A stretch of DNA of 64,000 nucleotides from the NCBI GenBank assembly GCA_946965045.2, contig OX337228.1, positions 2,294,001 to 2,358,000 on the forward strand, given 5' to 3'. The stretch's first letter is position 1. The number at the start of each line of letters is the position of its first letter. Both the position numbers and the translations under genes were made by a program. This DNA is from Epithemia pelagica (Eukaryota > Bacillariophyta > Bacillariophyceae > Surirellales > Surirellaceae). The notes under the pieces were generated by a model. The model was not told where the DNA came from. It was given only the letters and a program-made list of their open reading frames with translations, and ran no database searches. Below, piece after piece: positions 31,216-42,517 of the stretch.

Positions 31216-32442
31216 ATGATGACTCGGTGCTTCACGGGGACAACGCTTCTCGTGGGGAGGACAAGTGCCACTGTCCGGAGCCAAGTTGCCATGGAGAGAA
31301 GTTCGAGGTATACAAAAAACTGCGAGAGACGGTGTCCGAGGTTCACTTCATCATCAACAAACTTCTCTTCACCATATCAGTCAAGGTCGCTCTCATCTTC
31401 TTCGTCTTCTGGTATGTCGTCAAAGGAGGAAGGATCGATGAACGCAACAAACTCAACGTCCAGAATAGATCAATCACCAGTACGCCGTTACCCTCGATCT
31501 GGACGAAAACCTGTCCCCGATCACATTGGACGGCCTCCCTATGCCGCGACTGGCATGGTGCCAATGCCTGATATGGATCGCATCTATCGACACGACAAGG
31601 AATCGATAGATCGTATGCGACAGGCGGCTCGGTTGGCACGTCGAGCCTTGGATTTGGCTTGTTCCATTGCCAAGCCAGGGATGACGACGGATGCCATTGA
31701 TACCGTTGTACATAATGCCCTCATTGAAGCAGGTGCCTATCCCAGTCCACTCAATTATTCTGGCTTTCCCAAATCGCTTTGTTCGTCTGTGAATGAAGTT
31801 GTTTGTCACGGCATCCCCGATACGCGTCCCTTGCAATTTGGTGATATTGTTTCATTTGATGTCAGTTGCTTCTTGAATGGTGTGCACGGAGATAATTGTG
31901 CAACAATCATTGTTGGGGATGAGCCAGATGGTTTCGAAAGTTCAACTGCAATATCCGAGAATGAGAAAGCATGGCCTTTGGCAGACATGGACTGGAGAGG
32001 AGTTCCGTACAAGGATGATTTGCGGCCTGACGAGGAGCACCATTTTCAAATGGTGCGTCAACTCAGTCGAGCAACACGTGAATCATTGTATGCGGCAATC
32101 AAGGTGTGCCGACCAGGCGCGTGCTTGACGGAAATTGGGAGTGCCATTCACGCTGTGGCCGACCAATACGGATACTCGTCGGTGCGAAAGTACATGGGAC
32201 ATGGAATTTGCCACGAATTCCACTGTCCGCCGTTTGTCAAACATTTCCGAAACAAAGATACCTTAAGATTGGAACCTGGTATGATTTTTACGATTGAGCC
32301 CATGCTCGTTATGGGCAAACAAGACACGTATGAATGGAGTGATCAATGGACCGTTGTTACGAACGATGAGAGTTTGGCGGCCCAATTTGAACACACAATT
32401 CTTATAACGGAGGATTCCAGGGAAATTCTGACCCTTCCCTGA
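31216..32442 (+). CDS. Methionine aminopeptidase type I, probably organelle-targeted
   Basis: 408 aa, no intron needed. The catalytic domain begins near residue 115. It carries the five metal ligands of MetAP: Asp in IVSFDVS, Asp in GVHGDNCA, His in YMGHGICHEFH, Glu in FTIEPML and Glu in QFEHTILIT. KYMGHGICHEFHCPP fits type I enzymes. The enzyme removes the initiator methionine from nascent proteins. The first ~75 residues are rich in Arg, Ser and Thr with few acids, like a mitochondrial or plastid presequence; there is no MYND-type zinc finger as in cytosolic MetAP1. A ~40-residue insertion lies between the second and third ligands. It is divergent from AsnRS with 259 bp between starts. Confidence 0.9.
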   Translation: MMTRCFTGTTLLVGRTSATVRSQVAMERSSRYTKNCERRCPRFTSSSTNFSSPYQSRSLSSSSSSGMSSKEEGSMNATNSTSRIDQSPVRRYPRSGRKPVPDHIGRPPYAATGMVPMPDMDRIYRHDKESIDRMRQAARLARRALDLACSIAKPGMTTDAIDTVVHNALIEAGAYPSPLNYSGFPKSLCSSVNEVVCHGIPDTRPLQFGDIVSFDVSCFLNGVHGDNCATIIVGDEPDGFESSTAISENEKAWPLADMDWRGVPYKDDLRPDEEHHFQMVRQLSRATRESLYAAIKVCRPGACLTEIGSAIHAVADQYGYSSVRKYMGHGICHEFHCPPFVKHFRNKDTLRLEPGMIFTIEPMLVMGKQDTYEWSDQWTVVTNDESLAAQFEHTILITEDSREILTLP

Positions 32443-32551
32443 CAGATCACAAGCTAAATAATTCCTCTTGCTATGTACACTTTACCTGTATGATGATACA
32501 TCGAAGGTACCGTAGCTTGGGGTAATAGCCCAGCACTTCTTGACAACAATG

Positions 32552-35500
32552 CTAAAGCGCGAGAAGTGTCTTTGATTTGGATGTGGAAGTCCACATGGAT
32601 GGTGCTTGTTGCTCCTTTCCACCGTCCAAACCTCCAACTCCCAGCCACTGCATTCGTTTGCGACGAGGCCCGGTGCGAATGGTACGAGGAGACGGATTAT
32701 ATCCATCACTGAACAGTCGACGACACAGCACTTTTCGGGCTGTATCCAACCAAAGAACGGACGAACTCAAACAAATTATATAGGCCAGATCGTTGAAAGA
32801 CAATGCTTCGGTTTGAAAAATCTCTTGAAGAGGCGGGAAAAAGATTAGCAGCAGCTGGCCCACAACCGACCCGCCAACGGCCCAGAGAAATACCGGATTA
32901 CCAAACGGATCCAACTCGTAGAAGCACCGATCTGCACTACGGCACGCGTAGGCGTTAAACAAGTCAAAGTTTACAAATGTCATGAAGGTCATGGTGGTAT
33001 CTCGTCGGGATGGCTTCCCATCTTCCAATTCATGAGCAAACACGTACAATGTGCCGACAACAATCAATGCTGCACTCGAGATTGCACGTAAGAGCAACGC
33101 CCGCGTCACAATGGGATCGTCGGCTTTTCGTGGCTTGGCACGGAGAATTCGTGGGTGACAGGGTTCGACACCCAAACTCTGAGCGGGAGGACCATCCATG
33201 ATTATATTGATCCACAAAATCTGCATGGCGTTCAACGGCGAGGGCATACCCAAGGCAGTTGCCACACTCGCCATGGTCAATGCAGCAAATGATGTGCTCA
33301 ACTGGAATGCGAGAAAACATCGAATGTTGAAAAAGATACCTTTCCCTTCTGCAATGGCCATTGTGATTGTACGAAAGTCATCATCTGCCAGCACAACATC
33401 GGCCGCTTCCTTGGCAACATCAGTTCCATTCTTTCCCATTGCGACTCCGATATCGGCCCCTATTTCACCACCCCATTCAACAAGGAACAGTGTGAGTACA
33501 TGCTAGTAGTGCCAGCAAGGACAGCTCTCAATAATCTCGGGACGCACCTTTCAACGCCGTTGCATCATTCACACCGTCGCCAGTCATGACAACAATTTCA
33601 CCGAGTTCTTGGAGTGCTCGCACAATTGCAAGTTTGTGTCTGGGAACCACTCGGTAAAATACTCGAACTCCTGCAATGCTTTCCGCCAAATTCTGTACCG
33701 GGATGTCGTCCAACTGATCGCCACTCATCATGGTCGTACTACTATCCTGTGCCATCTCTGGATCTGGCAGTGCATTGGATAGATCTCCGTAGCTGTTGCT
33801 TTCGGCAATAAGTCGTAAATCATCCATACCCGTCAGTGAATCGGGTGCATCGGTCGTTGGTTCCGCTACAATACCACATCGTTGGGCAATCGCCAAGGCG
33901 GTTTCTTTGGAATCACCCGTTACCATCATAACCTTGACTCCTCCTTGTCGTAGTTGTCGAACGGAATCAGCCACACCCACGCGAGGCGGATCTTCCATAC
34001 CAACAATGCCCGCAAAGGTCAAGTTTTCCAGCGTCTGACCATAGGCCATGGCCAGGACTCGCAGTCCCGATGCAGCCATGCGTCGTGACTGCATCAAGGT
34101 CCTGGTGCGGTCCTCGCTCACCAGTGTTTGTGCCGACCCATCGGCCGAGGTAAAGGTTTGACACTTTCCGAGTACCTTTTCTGGCATGCCCTTGACAAAG
34201 TAGAGACTACCATCAAAGGAGGGTCGACGTGGAGAAGTCTCTTTGTTTCCGTCTTCCAGCAACGCCGTGGAGAAGGCGGAACACGCATGGCGGCCACTAA
34301 AGGGCCGCGCCCGTACCTCCATGCATTTTCGTTCACTCGTAAAAGGAATCTCCTGTAAACGGTGGTATTGTGATCGAGGATCCTCCAGACCGATCTTCTC
34401 TGAGGCACACAGCAAGGCAAGTTCAGTGGGTTGACCACACAACTTGCTGCCAGGGGAAACTTCCATGGACTGCTGTTTCAAGGTAGCGTTGTTACAAAGG
34501 CAAGCTGTGTAGAAGAGAGCCGATAAGGCTTCCAATTCAGGGCCATCGTTGGCAATAATGGAGGAAGATTCATCCTTTGGCCGTCCATGCCCTTCGAAAT
34601 CTTCCAGATTGATCAATCTTCCACCCACCGGATCGTATCCGACCCCGGTAAAACCGAATTGGCGTTCCGGAAAGGCCAAGGAAAAGGCAGTTCGCACCGT
34701 CATTTCATTCTGTGTGAGCGTCCCCGTCTTGTCCGAGGCCACGGAGGTGGCACAGCCCAGTGATTCGACCACGGGTAATTTCCGGACAATGGCATTTCGT
34801 CGCGCCATGCGCAACACTCCCAAGGCCAATGTGACGGTAACACAAATGGGCAATCCCTCTGGAATGGCTGCTACCGCTAAACTGACCGCAACCGTCAAGG
34901 TTTCCAACAAGGGTCGTCCCAGGAACCAGCCCAAGACTGCGATAATGGCAATGGCGACCGAGGACAAGACGGCCAATCGATGACCCAATTCATCCATTTT
35001 TGTTTGGAGAGGTGACTTGCGACTGGTGACCGAGGCCAATTCTGTGGCTACCTTGCCAAATTCTGTGGCATCGCCAATGGCCACAACCAAGGCTCGACCT
35101 CGGCCAGCTTGAATGAGAGTCCCACAAAAACAAATGTTGTCTTGTTGAGAAATACTGGGTGCTTTTGTCCCAATGGTCGTCAAGGCTTCTCCCGTTTTGG
35201 GAACGGGATGGTTCTCCCCTGTTAGACTGGACTCATCGACGGTCAATTCAATGGAATCGACAACACGGCAATCCGCCGGAACGCGATCTCCTGTTGCCAA
35301 GAGGACCAAATCACCCAGTACCAGATTCTGCGCCAAGAAATTGTCATGAACAACACCATCTCGAACGACGGTGCAGGTATGAGGGACCAAATGATTTAGT
35401 TTTTCAATCGCTGCTTCCGATCGGTATTCTTGAACGGCCGCAACCGCCGACACAATCATCAAGGCAATGGCAATACTGACGGCATCGGCGACATTGCCCA

Positions 35501-36014
35501 ACAGAATGGAAATGGCGGCCGATCCGAGTAACATGACAATGAGCGGTTCTTTCAGCTGCGATCCCAAGGCCGACGCAATGGGACCGGTGCATATTTGACA
35601 GTAATGGCGCATCAGCGAACTCCAGGTGGACGGTCGTTCACTGTCATTGTCGTCACTGTCACTGGACAAGCGATTGGTTCCATACAAATCACTCAAGACA
35701 CGAACTTGTTTCGACGACCATCCTTGACTGAGCAGAAAGGGCGGCGTCGAATGCCCGCCACCACTTGTAGAACTCGCAGAGCTGGTCTGGTGCGTCAAGG
35801 CTGGAAGGGGTGTTGTTGGAGGGTCGTGGTCGGACAGTGGCCGATTGGCAGGTTGTGTGGCCGACGCAAGCGTGTGGTTGGTGGTGTCCGTCATTGTCAC
35901 CAATAAGGCAGCCATGTGTCGGGCCATTTCTTCTGGTTGCCATGTGCATTCTTCCGATCGATTATACGGATACAAAACATGGGTAGAAGTCAATTGTTGT
36001 TTCAACTCGGTCAT
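32552..36014 (-). CDS. P-type Ca2+/Mn2+-ATPase, SPCA/PMR1-like (two exons)
   Basis: Exons run 36014-33548 and 33459-32552. The 88-nt intron is phase 1 (donor GTGCGT, acceptor AAATAG) and falls inside the hinge motif GDGVNDATALKGADIGVAMG. The product is about 1124 aa. After a ~170-residue N-terminal extension come the actuator loop, PEGLPI in TM4 (a PMR1/SPCA hallmark), the phosphorylation motif SDKTGTLTQNEM, the nucleotide-binding domain, and the C-terminal membrane domain ending FFPPLQEIFQTEALSFNDL, again SPCA-like. The family pumps Ca2+ and Mn2+ into the Golgi. The residue before SDKTGT is Ala where nearly all P-type ATPases have Cys. It converges on MetAP with 109 bp between. Confidence 0.9.
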
Positions 36015-36361
36015 GGTCGTTCTCAACTGTCGATATATTCTGTTGTTTAGAGGAGACGAATGAGAGCATTCCCGTGTTGGGCGTATTATTCCCCCAAGTC
36101 CCACGATTATCCGCGAACTAAACGCGACCGTAATCAAAGCGCCATGAAGCGCGACCTTGCAACGACCAAAAAATGAACGTATCTGGTTGCGCGTGGAACT
36201 TTCTCATACGTCATCGTGGAAGACAAGCGTTGGTGTGAAGTGTGGTTGCTTCTTCGAGAGAACACCAAACCCCAAACAGAGGGTATCTTCATGTTGCGCC
36301 GAAACCGAATCCTTTGAGACCGAACTACTACTACCACCACCACCACCACCACACCACCACC
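36015..36361. promoter_or_regulatory. Divergent promoter region with ACC/CAC microsatellite
   Basis: It lies between the Ca2+-ATPase start and the 36362 start. A (CTA/CCA)n tract (36324-36361) runs directly into the downstream start codon, so it is part of that gene's 5' leader. No other element was recognised. Confidence 0.4.
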
Positions 36362-38500
36362 ATGGCAATGGATCATCCAGGTAGATTCGCCGTCTTGTTC
36401 GTTCTGTTGTTGGGAAATATCGTGTCGGTGCAAGTATCGGCATTTCTTCCCATTATTGATTTGAGAGATGGAGTCAGCCATGTGACTTCACCACCACCAC
36501 CATCACTCACATGGTCCCGATTGACAGTCTTCGCATCGGACAACAACAACAACAACAAAGACCCATCGTCCTTGCCACCCGTACCGGGGTTTCGAACGTC
36601 CAGCAAAAAACCCAAAAAGCTCATTGTGGATCCCAAAACTGGCTTGTATCGGCCCATGAAAAACCAACCAGAAACCGAAAACCAAATCACATGGGACGGA
36701 TTCAAATCAATGGTCTATGGCGGTGTGGATCTATTGACGACCAAGGTACCACAAGGGATCCAAAAGATTCAAGAAACGGCTCAAGATGTGACCGGAGGTA
36801 CTACTACTACACCTCAAGACTCAGTGTCCTCCGGGGACGGTCGAAACCAGTCACCTGCACCGGCAGGGACCCTGAACCTGTCGTCGCCCGCGTCGGCCAC
36901 CGGAACTCAAATTGTCGGTGGTTACAAAGAGCGAGAAGAAGAATTTATCAACAGTTTAAAGGACGTTCCCGCTCAAAGATTGACGCAGGAATTTAAAGTC
37001 CCCACCAGTATCAATGAACGATCCATGGATGCACAAGTCGACAATGTCTTGGAGGAGTCCAGTACGTTTGATTCTTTCAAGTCGCTCTTGTACAAAGGTC
37101 TCGACGCGGTTGCGTCCTCCTCCTCTAGTAGTAACGAAATTGGAGCATCGCCGTCGTCACCACTCAAACGATTGCCTTCGAGTTTGCAAACTCGAGAAGT
37201 ACAGGCTCGATTGTTGGCATCGGACGAGGAATTCTTGGAGGCCATGGAAGCCTTGCAGTCGGACAACCCCGTGACGCGTTTGGCGGCCGGATACAAGGTA
37301 CGACGTATGGTGGACCGAGACGAGGTGCTCAAACGACGACGGGAGCGAGCCGTCCAACGCGAAGAACAAGCGCTGGCGATCAAGACGGGATTTTATCAAG
37401 CCGGAGACGCCTTGGTGGGAGGTGTCAAGGCCCTCGTAGAATTGCCGCCCAAGGTTGCCGAAACCTATGAAAGTACCGTTGTGGGAACTCGCAAGACGAT
37501 TGCAGCAGCGCAAGCACTGCCGGAACAAGTGAAAAACAGAGTCGAAACGGTACAAAAGCAAGTCGAGGATGTCCAACAATCGGTTCAAGATAGTGTCGAA
37601 ACGACAAAAGATATTATTGAAAAGACAAAGCAATTGCCAGGTGATATTCAGAATAAAGTGAAAGAGACCCGTGAATCGGTTCAAAAGACTGCCAAGGAAA
37701 CCAAAGAAACCATTGAAGGCATTGGAGAAGTCGCGCAAGAACTCACAACGTCATCGAAAGTACTGCTAGGATTGGAAAAGCCTGTCCCACGACCACCCAA
37801 GGCTGTACCGAAGGAGATTCAAGAGGAGCTATCCTTGGCTAAATTGGGTTGGAAGGCATTGAGTGCCACGGGATCCTTGGCTGGAAAAGTCACATGGGTG
37901 GTGGGGAAAGAAACAACCAAACTTGCCTGGAAAGGAGCCGAAATGGCCTTTTCCAAAGGCAAGGACGCGTTTGACGAAGCCGCGGCAAAGGACCAGAAAC
38001 GCCGTGATCTCGCCGCTTCAGCATTTAGTTCGGAAACGGACAACACGGCTTCGAGTACTGTAGTAGTGGAAGAAACGGATAGCGGCAAACCGGTTTCAAC
38101 GACAAAGGTAAAGGAAACCACTCCAGTGACATCCGACGTTCCCGACAAAAAACTGGGCAACAAAACTTCTAGGCGAGCAAAGGACACCAAACCACCAAAG
38201 TCCATAGAACAGGACATGTCTTCAGCTCAGCAAACAGATGAGACGACCCTTACGCTGGAGAAACAGGACGACAAAAAAGACATGGCGGAGAATGAAGACC
38301 CACGATCCTCGGAACGGTTGGCCAAACGAAAAGAGGAACTGGAACTGTCGGTGCTGGATTTGGAACTTGAAATTTCTGAGGCGCTCCGCCTGGCGGAAGT
38401 TGCGATTGAATCGGCGAAAGCTGAGATGGATGATATCCGTGAGGACGGTGATACCAAGTCCTTATCCAGCGACCAATCGACCGACAATGGTTCGAGTTAA
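36362..38500 (+). CDS. Plastid-targeted protein with long amphipathic helices, unknown function
   Basis: 712 aa from the ATG at 36362 (ACCACCATGG). A signal peptide is followed by VQVSAFLPIID, a clear diatom ASAFAP-type cleavage site, so plastid import is well supported. Two short sequences (WDGFKSMVYGGVDLLTTKVP and FDSFKSLLYKGLDAVAS) look like internal repeats. A region at about 395-460 is built of 11-residue-like amphipathic repeats rich in Val, Gln, Lys and Glu (VETVQKQVEDVQQSVQ...), resembling LEA or apolipoprotein helices. A Trp/Lys segment (WVVGKETTKLAWKGAEMAF) and an acidic tail follow. The helices could bind membranes or lipid droplets; this is inference. No enzyme motif is seen. Confidence 0.65.
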   Translation: MAMDHPGRFAVLFVLLLGNIVSVQVSAFLPIIDLRDGVSHVTSPPPPSLTWSRLTVFASDNNNNNKDPSSLPPVPGFRTSSKKPKKLIVDPKTGLYRPMKNQPETENQITWDGFKSMVYGGVDLLTTKVPQGIQKIQETAQDVTGGTTTTPQDSVSSGDGRNQSPAPAGTLNLSSPASATGTQIVGGYKEREEEFINSLKDVPAQRLTQEFKVPTSINERSMDAQVDNVLEESSTFDSFKSLLYKGLDAVASSSSSSNEIGASPSSPLKRLPSSLQTREVQARLLASDEEFLEAMEALQSDNPVTRLAAGYKVRRMVDRDEVLKRRRERAVQREEQALAIKTGFYQAGDALVGGVKALVELPPKVAETYESTVVGTRKTIAAAQALPEQVKNRVETVQKQVEDVQQSVQDSVETTKDIIEKTKQLPGDIQNKVKETRESVQKTAKETKETIEGIGEVAQELTTSSKVLLGLEKPVPRPPKAVPKEIQEELSLAKLGWKALSATGSLAGKVTWVVGKETTKLAWKGAEMAFSKGKDAFDEAAAKDQKRRDLAASAFSSETDNTASSTVVVEETDSGKPVSTTKVKETTPVTSDVPDKKLGNKTSRRAKDTKPPKSIEQDMSSAQQTDETTLTLEKQDDKKDMAENEDPRSSERLAKRKEELELSVLDLELEISEALRLAEVAIESAKAEMDDIREDGDTKSLSSDQSTDNGSS

Positions 38501-39214
38501 GATCAGAAGTGGACACGCGTTCTTATGCATCCATCACTGTTTCATTGTTACTACATGACGAAAGCAACAAGACGAATTCGCGTTTGGTATTGCGTGTGGT
38601 TTTGCTAGTACCTTTGCGCCCACTCTAGTATACTGCATTTCTGGTGGGGTCGCTGCAGTGACCATGGGATGGATACTCGTTGGCTAAATGGAAAAAATAC
38701 GTTTCAAGTCTATGGTCAACTGGACGATTTGGGTAGACGCATGTTGTGTCACTGGTAGCTACTAGGAGAACCTCTAATCATTTTACGTATCTGAATCTGA
38801 TGAGTTCCATATTCCTAATTCAGATCACCATGGCCATGAGTTTACTCCTTGCTATAGCTACCTATACCAAGGTAGCTTGGTATTTTCAGTCGCACATCTC
38901 CTTTGCTCACGTATGATGCCGCGCGCGCGTCGACGCCGAAAAAGTTTCGTATGCCAAGCTTCCACACAAAAATCTGTGTATTCCGAAAACCGGGGATCAC
39001 AACGCATGAGTTTACCACAAGAGTCGCAGCACGAAAACACGATACCATTGTAACTCTCACAAGATCTCAATCATGCTCCAACACTTCGGGCGCTGGGAAA
39101 ACAAGAATGATCGACAGAAAAATGATCGTGTCCAACAACAAGACCAGTCGACCCACAATCACTTGATGATTACAACACAAAGACACTCTCCGGGAAGTTT
39201 GGACATTTGCAACC
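38501..39214. other. Intergenic region without a supported gene
   Basis: No gene is supported. It contains GGTAGCTA (38754-38761), a near-TAGGAGTA variant beside it, and a short hairpin with perfect 8-bp arms AGCTACCT/AGGTAGCT (38856-38877). The last part is presumably the promoter of the secreted protein at 39215. Confidence 0.5.
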
Positions 39215-41809
39215 ATGAGGAAACAGAGCCGTCGCTGGCAACGAAAAACATTCAGCATGCCCGGTACATCGCAAACAGGGCAACTTCTATTAACTTTGAC
39301 ATGTGTGGCGTCGCTAATCGGCAAAGTCGCGTCTCAGAACTACAATCCTAGTGCGACAGACTGCGGAGATGGTTCTCAGGGCTACCTGTCAATTAGCGAC
39401 CTACAACAAGACATTAACACAGAAAGGGATCGAGTCCTAGCAGGTGGGTCCCCACCAAATGGACCATACAAGTTCACTTTATGTCCAAGAAGACCGTTTC
39501 GCATCACAGAACCGTTGGTTCCCGCCCTCGATAATATCGAGATAGGATGCGGAGATCCTCCTTTGAGATCAAACAATTGCTTCGTGTCCGGGAGTGACAT
39601 CCAGGTTGATATTCAGGAATTTCGAGGTTCTTCTTTTCCAGTTACACAGGTAACACTGCAAGGGCTGGGCTTTGGTTTTTTTGGAGACGCTGCCATTGCG
39701 GGTGACGCAACTGATGCAACAGAACTTGTTCTCCAGGATGTTGCATTTCAGGTGAGAACCAGCGAACGTTTAAGACTAGTCCATGATGTACGAATGCACT
39801 CACACGTTTCTCTACAGGCTTTTGATGGCGCTTCAAACCTTGTCAGGCAGCAACCTGCTGAAGGAAGCAATAGACCGCCGTTTCGTGTCTCCGTCTTTGA
39901 AGCCGCTGTTACTGGTGGAAGTACAACAGGTGACGCATTCCTTAACGAAGGTGGCGAGCTGGTTATTCAGGGCCTTCAAGTTAGTGGAGTCACGGTTCCG
40001 ACTTCATTGATTCAAGCATCCGGAAACAGTGCTAGTGTTTTCATCGATCAAGCAAGCGCTAATTCGGCGGCAATGTCTGTCACTCAAAGCGAAATTGGTG
40101 TAAGTGCTTTCTCTTTCCGCCTTCCAAAGTGCCATGCATGTCGCTGACTTTCTCATGTTGTCAAAACAGAATGTTGTGAACTTGATTGATGGTGCTGACG
40201 GGATCATTAATTTTCTTGAAGTTGAGGATATGATCAATATCGGCCGAGTTCTTCGTACATTTGGAGAAGGCTCACAAGCTAGGCTACGATCAGCCAGTAT
40301 AACTGACAATGTCCCTGAGTCTGGAAATCCATGGCGGGCGGTAGAGGCAATCGATGGGTCGTCGGTGGTCATTCAGTTTCTAAATATGGCAAACAACCAA
40401 AACCTAGAGCACCACATCGCTGCCACTTTCAGATCAACTGTGTCGATTGTCGAAATGGAGATCGTTGGATCAACTGGATCTCTCGGATCTGTAAGTAAAA
40501 GCCTGTACAAATTGTTCTTTTCGGCAAATTTCGCTAACTTTGTTCCTTCCCCTACGAAGTCGTCTGCTGCTTCCACAGTTCTTCTATCAACAGGTGGTAG
40601 CGAAATGATTGTGTCCGATTCGAGGTTAGCAGAAATTTCTGATATCACGGTAAGTGCTCAAAGAACGACCCTTGAAAATGCGATTGATCGCTTTTCCTCT
40701 CACGACCATTGTCTTAGACTGGAATTTTTGTGTTTCAGGGGAGTGATGTTAGAGCCACGCGCGTTTGCATTGAATCTATTGATGCAGCGGGTATCGTCTT
40801 TGTCCAGGATGGCTCAACTGTTTCGGTGACGGAGGACAACGCAATTGCAAGCTCTCCAACAGAAACGTGTCCAGAACGCCCAGAAGGTGGAGGTCGTTTA
40901 ATCCAGGAAACGCCCGGGTCTGGTTGTTTCGATCCAAGCAATCCCGCCGAATGCGATTCAACCTGCGGAAATTTTGCTGAGTTCGGCGACTGTCAACTGA
41001 TACCAAATGTAAACTTTACGTTTCCACCAACAACGTCACCCTCCCACGAACCAAGTGTCTCTCCGACGATATCTTCTCAACCAACTGTGTCGCCGCAGCC
41101 GTCTTCTACGCCTGTTGCTCCCCAGTCCGACTTTCCCTCCATGGTTCCAAGTTCTTCGCCACGACCAACTCCAATAACAAAATTTCCGTCATCTTCACCC
41201 AGCATCACATCAGCTCCATCTGTACCATCGGCTCCTCCAAGTGGAGTCCCTTCCACTCTACCGACCATTCCAACGACAAACTCCCCTACCACCAGTTCAG
41301 CACCGACATCTTTAGTTACGAGTGAGCCGACTCCGGTAGATTCTACAGCTCCAACAAAATGCAGAGAAAGACCTTCCAAGGGCAAAGGATACACAAGAAA
41401 ACTTGACAGCACCGGGACCTACTACGTGTACCATTACGTTCACATCGAAGATCCAGGGGATGGCTTGCCATGGTGCCCAACACCCGCTCCCCTTAAACCA
41501 CTTTTTTCCGTAGGAAAAGGAAAGGGTAAAGGTATAAATACGAAGGGCAAAGGGTACTATCCTACGAAGGGCAAAGGGTACTATCCAACAAAGGGTTATT
41601 ACCCAACAACGAACAAAGGGTACTACCCTACGACAAAAGGAAAAGGGTACTATCCCGTCAAAGGGAAAGGGCGGTACAGGTCAAGCAAAGATTCGAAGAG
41701 CAGAAGGAGCCCACAGAGCTACGGAAAACGAATGCTTGCAACCAATCGAACCGTACCTGGCCATAGAAGGGAGCTCCCACAAGAACCAGACGACATGCTT
41801 TTTCGGTAG
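39215..41809 (+). CDS. Secreted beta-helix-like protein with KGKGYYP repeat tail (five exons)
   Basis: Exons run 39215-39751, 39818-40099, 40170-40490, 40560-40649 and 40739-41809. The introns are 66-89 nt and all phase 0, mostly with GTAAGT donors. The product is 766 aa. A signal sequence (LLLTLTCVASLIGKVAS) precedes a ~430-residue region of short repeated strands that looks like a right-handed parallel beta-helix. A Cys-containing segment, then a Ser/Thr/Pro linker of ~110 residues typical of diatom extracellular proteins, come next. The tail is basic, with five YYP units set in KGKG/TKG repeats, a Ser/Arg/Lys stretch and an acidic end. Lys/Tyr-rich low-complexity tails suggest silica-associated, cell-wall or adhesive proteins, but no named family was recognised. 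It has a tandem paralogue at 42518. Confidence 0.7.
41514..41672 (+). repeat. In-frame minisatellite encoding KGKGYYPT units
   Basis: An imperfect 24-bp unit (AAGGGCAAAGGGTACTATCC and variants) is repeated five times, with two shortened or altered copies. It encodes the Lys/Gly/Tyr/Pro tail. Copies differ mainly at third codon positions and in the linker codons. Confidence 0.75.
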
Positions 41810-42517
41810 CGATTAGCGATATTCTCATCTTATTGTAAACTGTTTCAATAGAACATGTGATTTCTATTTGTCATGACATACATGACATGAGAAAGGTCGT
41901 CCTCATGGTTTTAGAAGCCTTCTATCATTCTGTTGGAGTTGGAGAGAGGTGAAAGACGTGTCCTTTTTTACCGGAGACCCATTGTCACCACGACCGACTA
42001 CATAGCTAGACTCCTAGGACCTAGGACTACCGTAATTACGGTAGGACGCCAAAACATGTAACCTTACCGTAGCTCCTGTACAGAGAACCCGGATCAAAAG
42101 GTACCAGAATATTCGAGAGGCCTCTGGATGAATCTTAAGCTTCCGAATGACTTTGGAAAAACTACGATAATCGATGATGTGCGTTGAATCGTTTGGTTTT
42201 CCTCCACAAAAGAATGAATTTGAATTCAGTCATAAGATGGAGGCTATCAAAAGATTAACAAATCTGGATGTAGAAGATGGGTCGTTTGATCATGTGAGCG
42301 TTCCCAAGAGCGACTGTTCGACCCATTCTTTTCCACAGCACATGCTTACTGCACACAAGAATCGGAATGCGATACGCAATCTTACCAAGGGAATTATCTG
42401 ATTTGTGGTAAAGGACAGCTTATTTTTCGACCATCAATTGACGCCAACACCTCAACACACTGTATCTCCAAGATGTATTATCTGGGAAGAAGAAATCGAT
42501 GTCCATGGACGGCAACC
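41810..42517. other. Intergenic region with palindrome
   Basis: No gene is supported. It holds a tandem CCTAGGA and, directly after it, the 18-bp perfect palindrome CTACCGTAATTACGGTAG (42027-42044), with a partial copy TTACCGTAG downstream. It probably includes the promoter of the paralogue at 42518. Confidence 0.5.

Noticed and set aside
31182..31571. 129-aa plus-strand ORF with a Cys-rich start and a hydrophobic stretch
   Set aside because: It overlaps the methionine aminopeptidase N-terminus in another frame, lacks an ATG at its start, and has no recognisable domain.
39752..39817. In-frame reading of the first 66-nt intron of the secreted protein as coding
   Set aside because: It has a GTGAGA donor and CTACAG acceptor, and the paralogue has an intron with in-frame stops at the same place.
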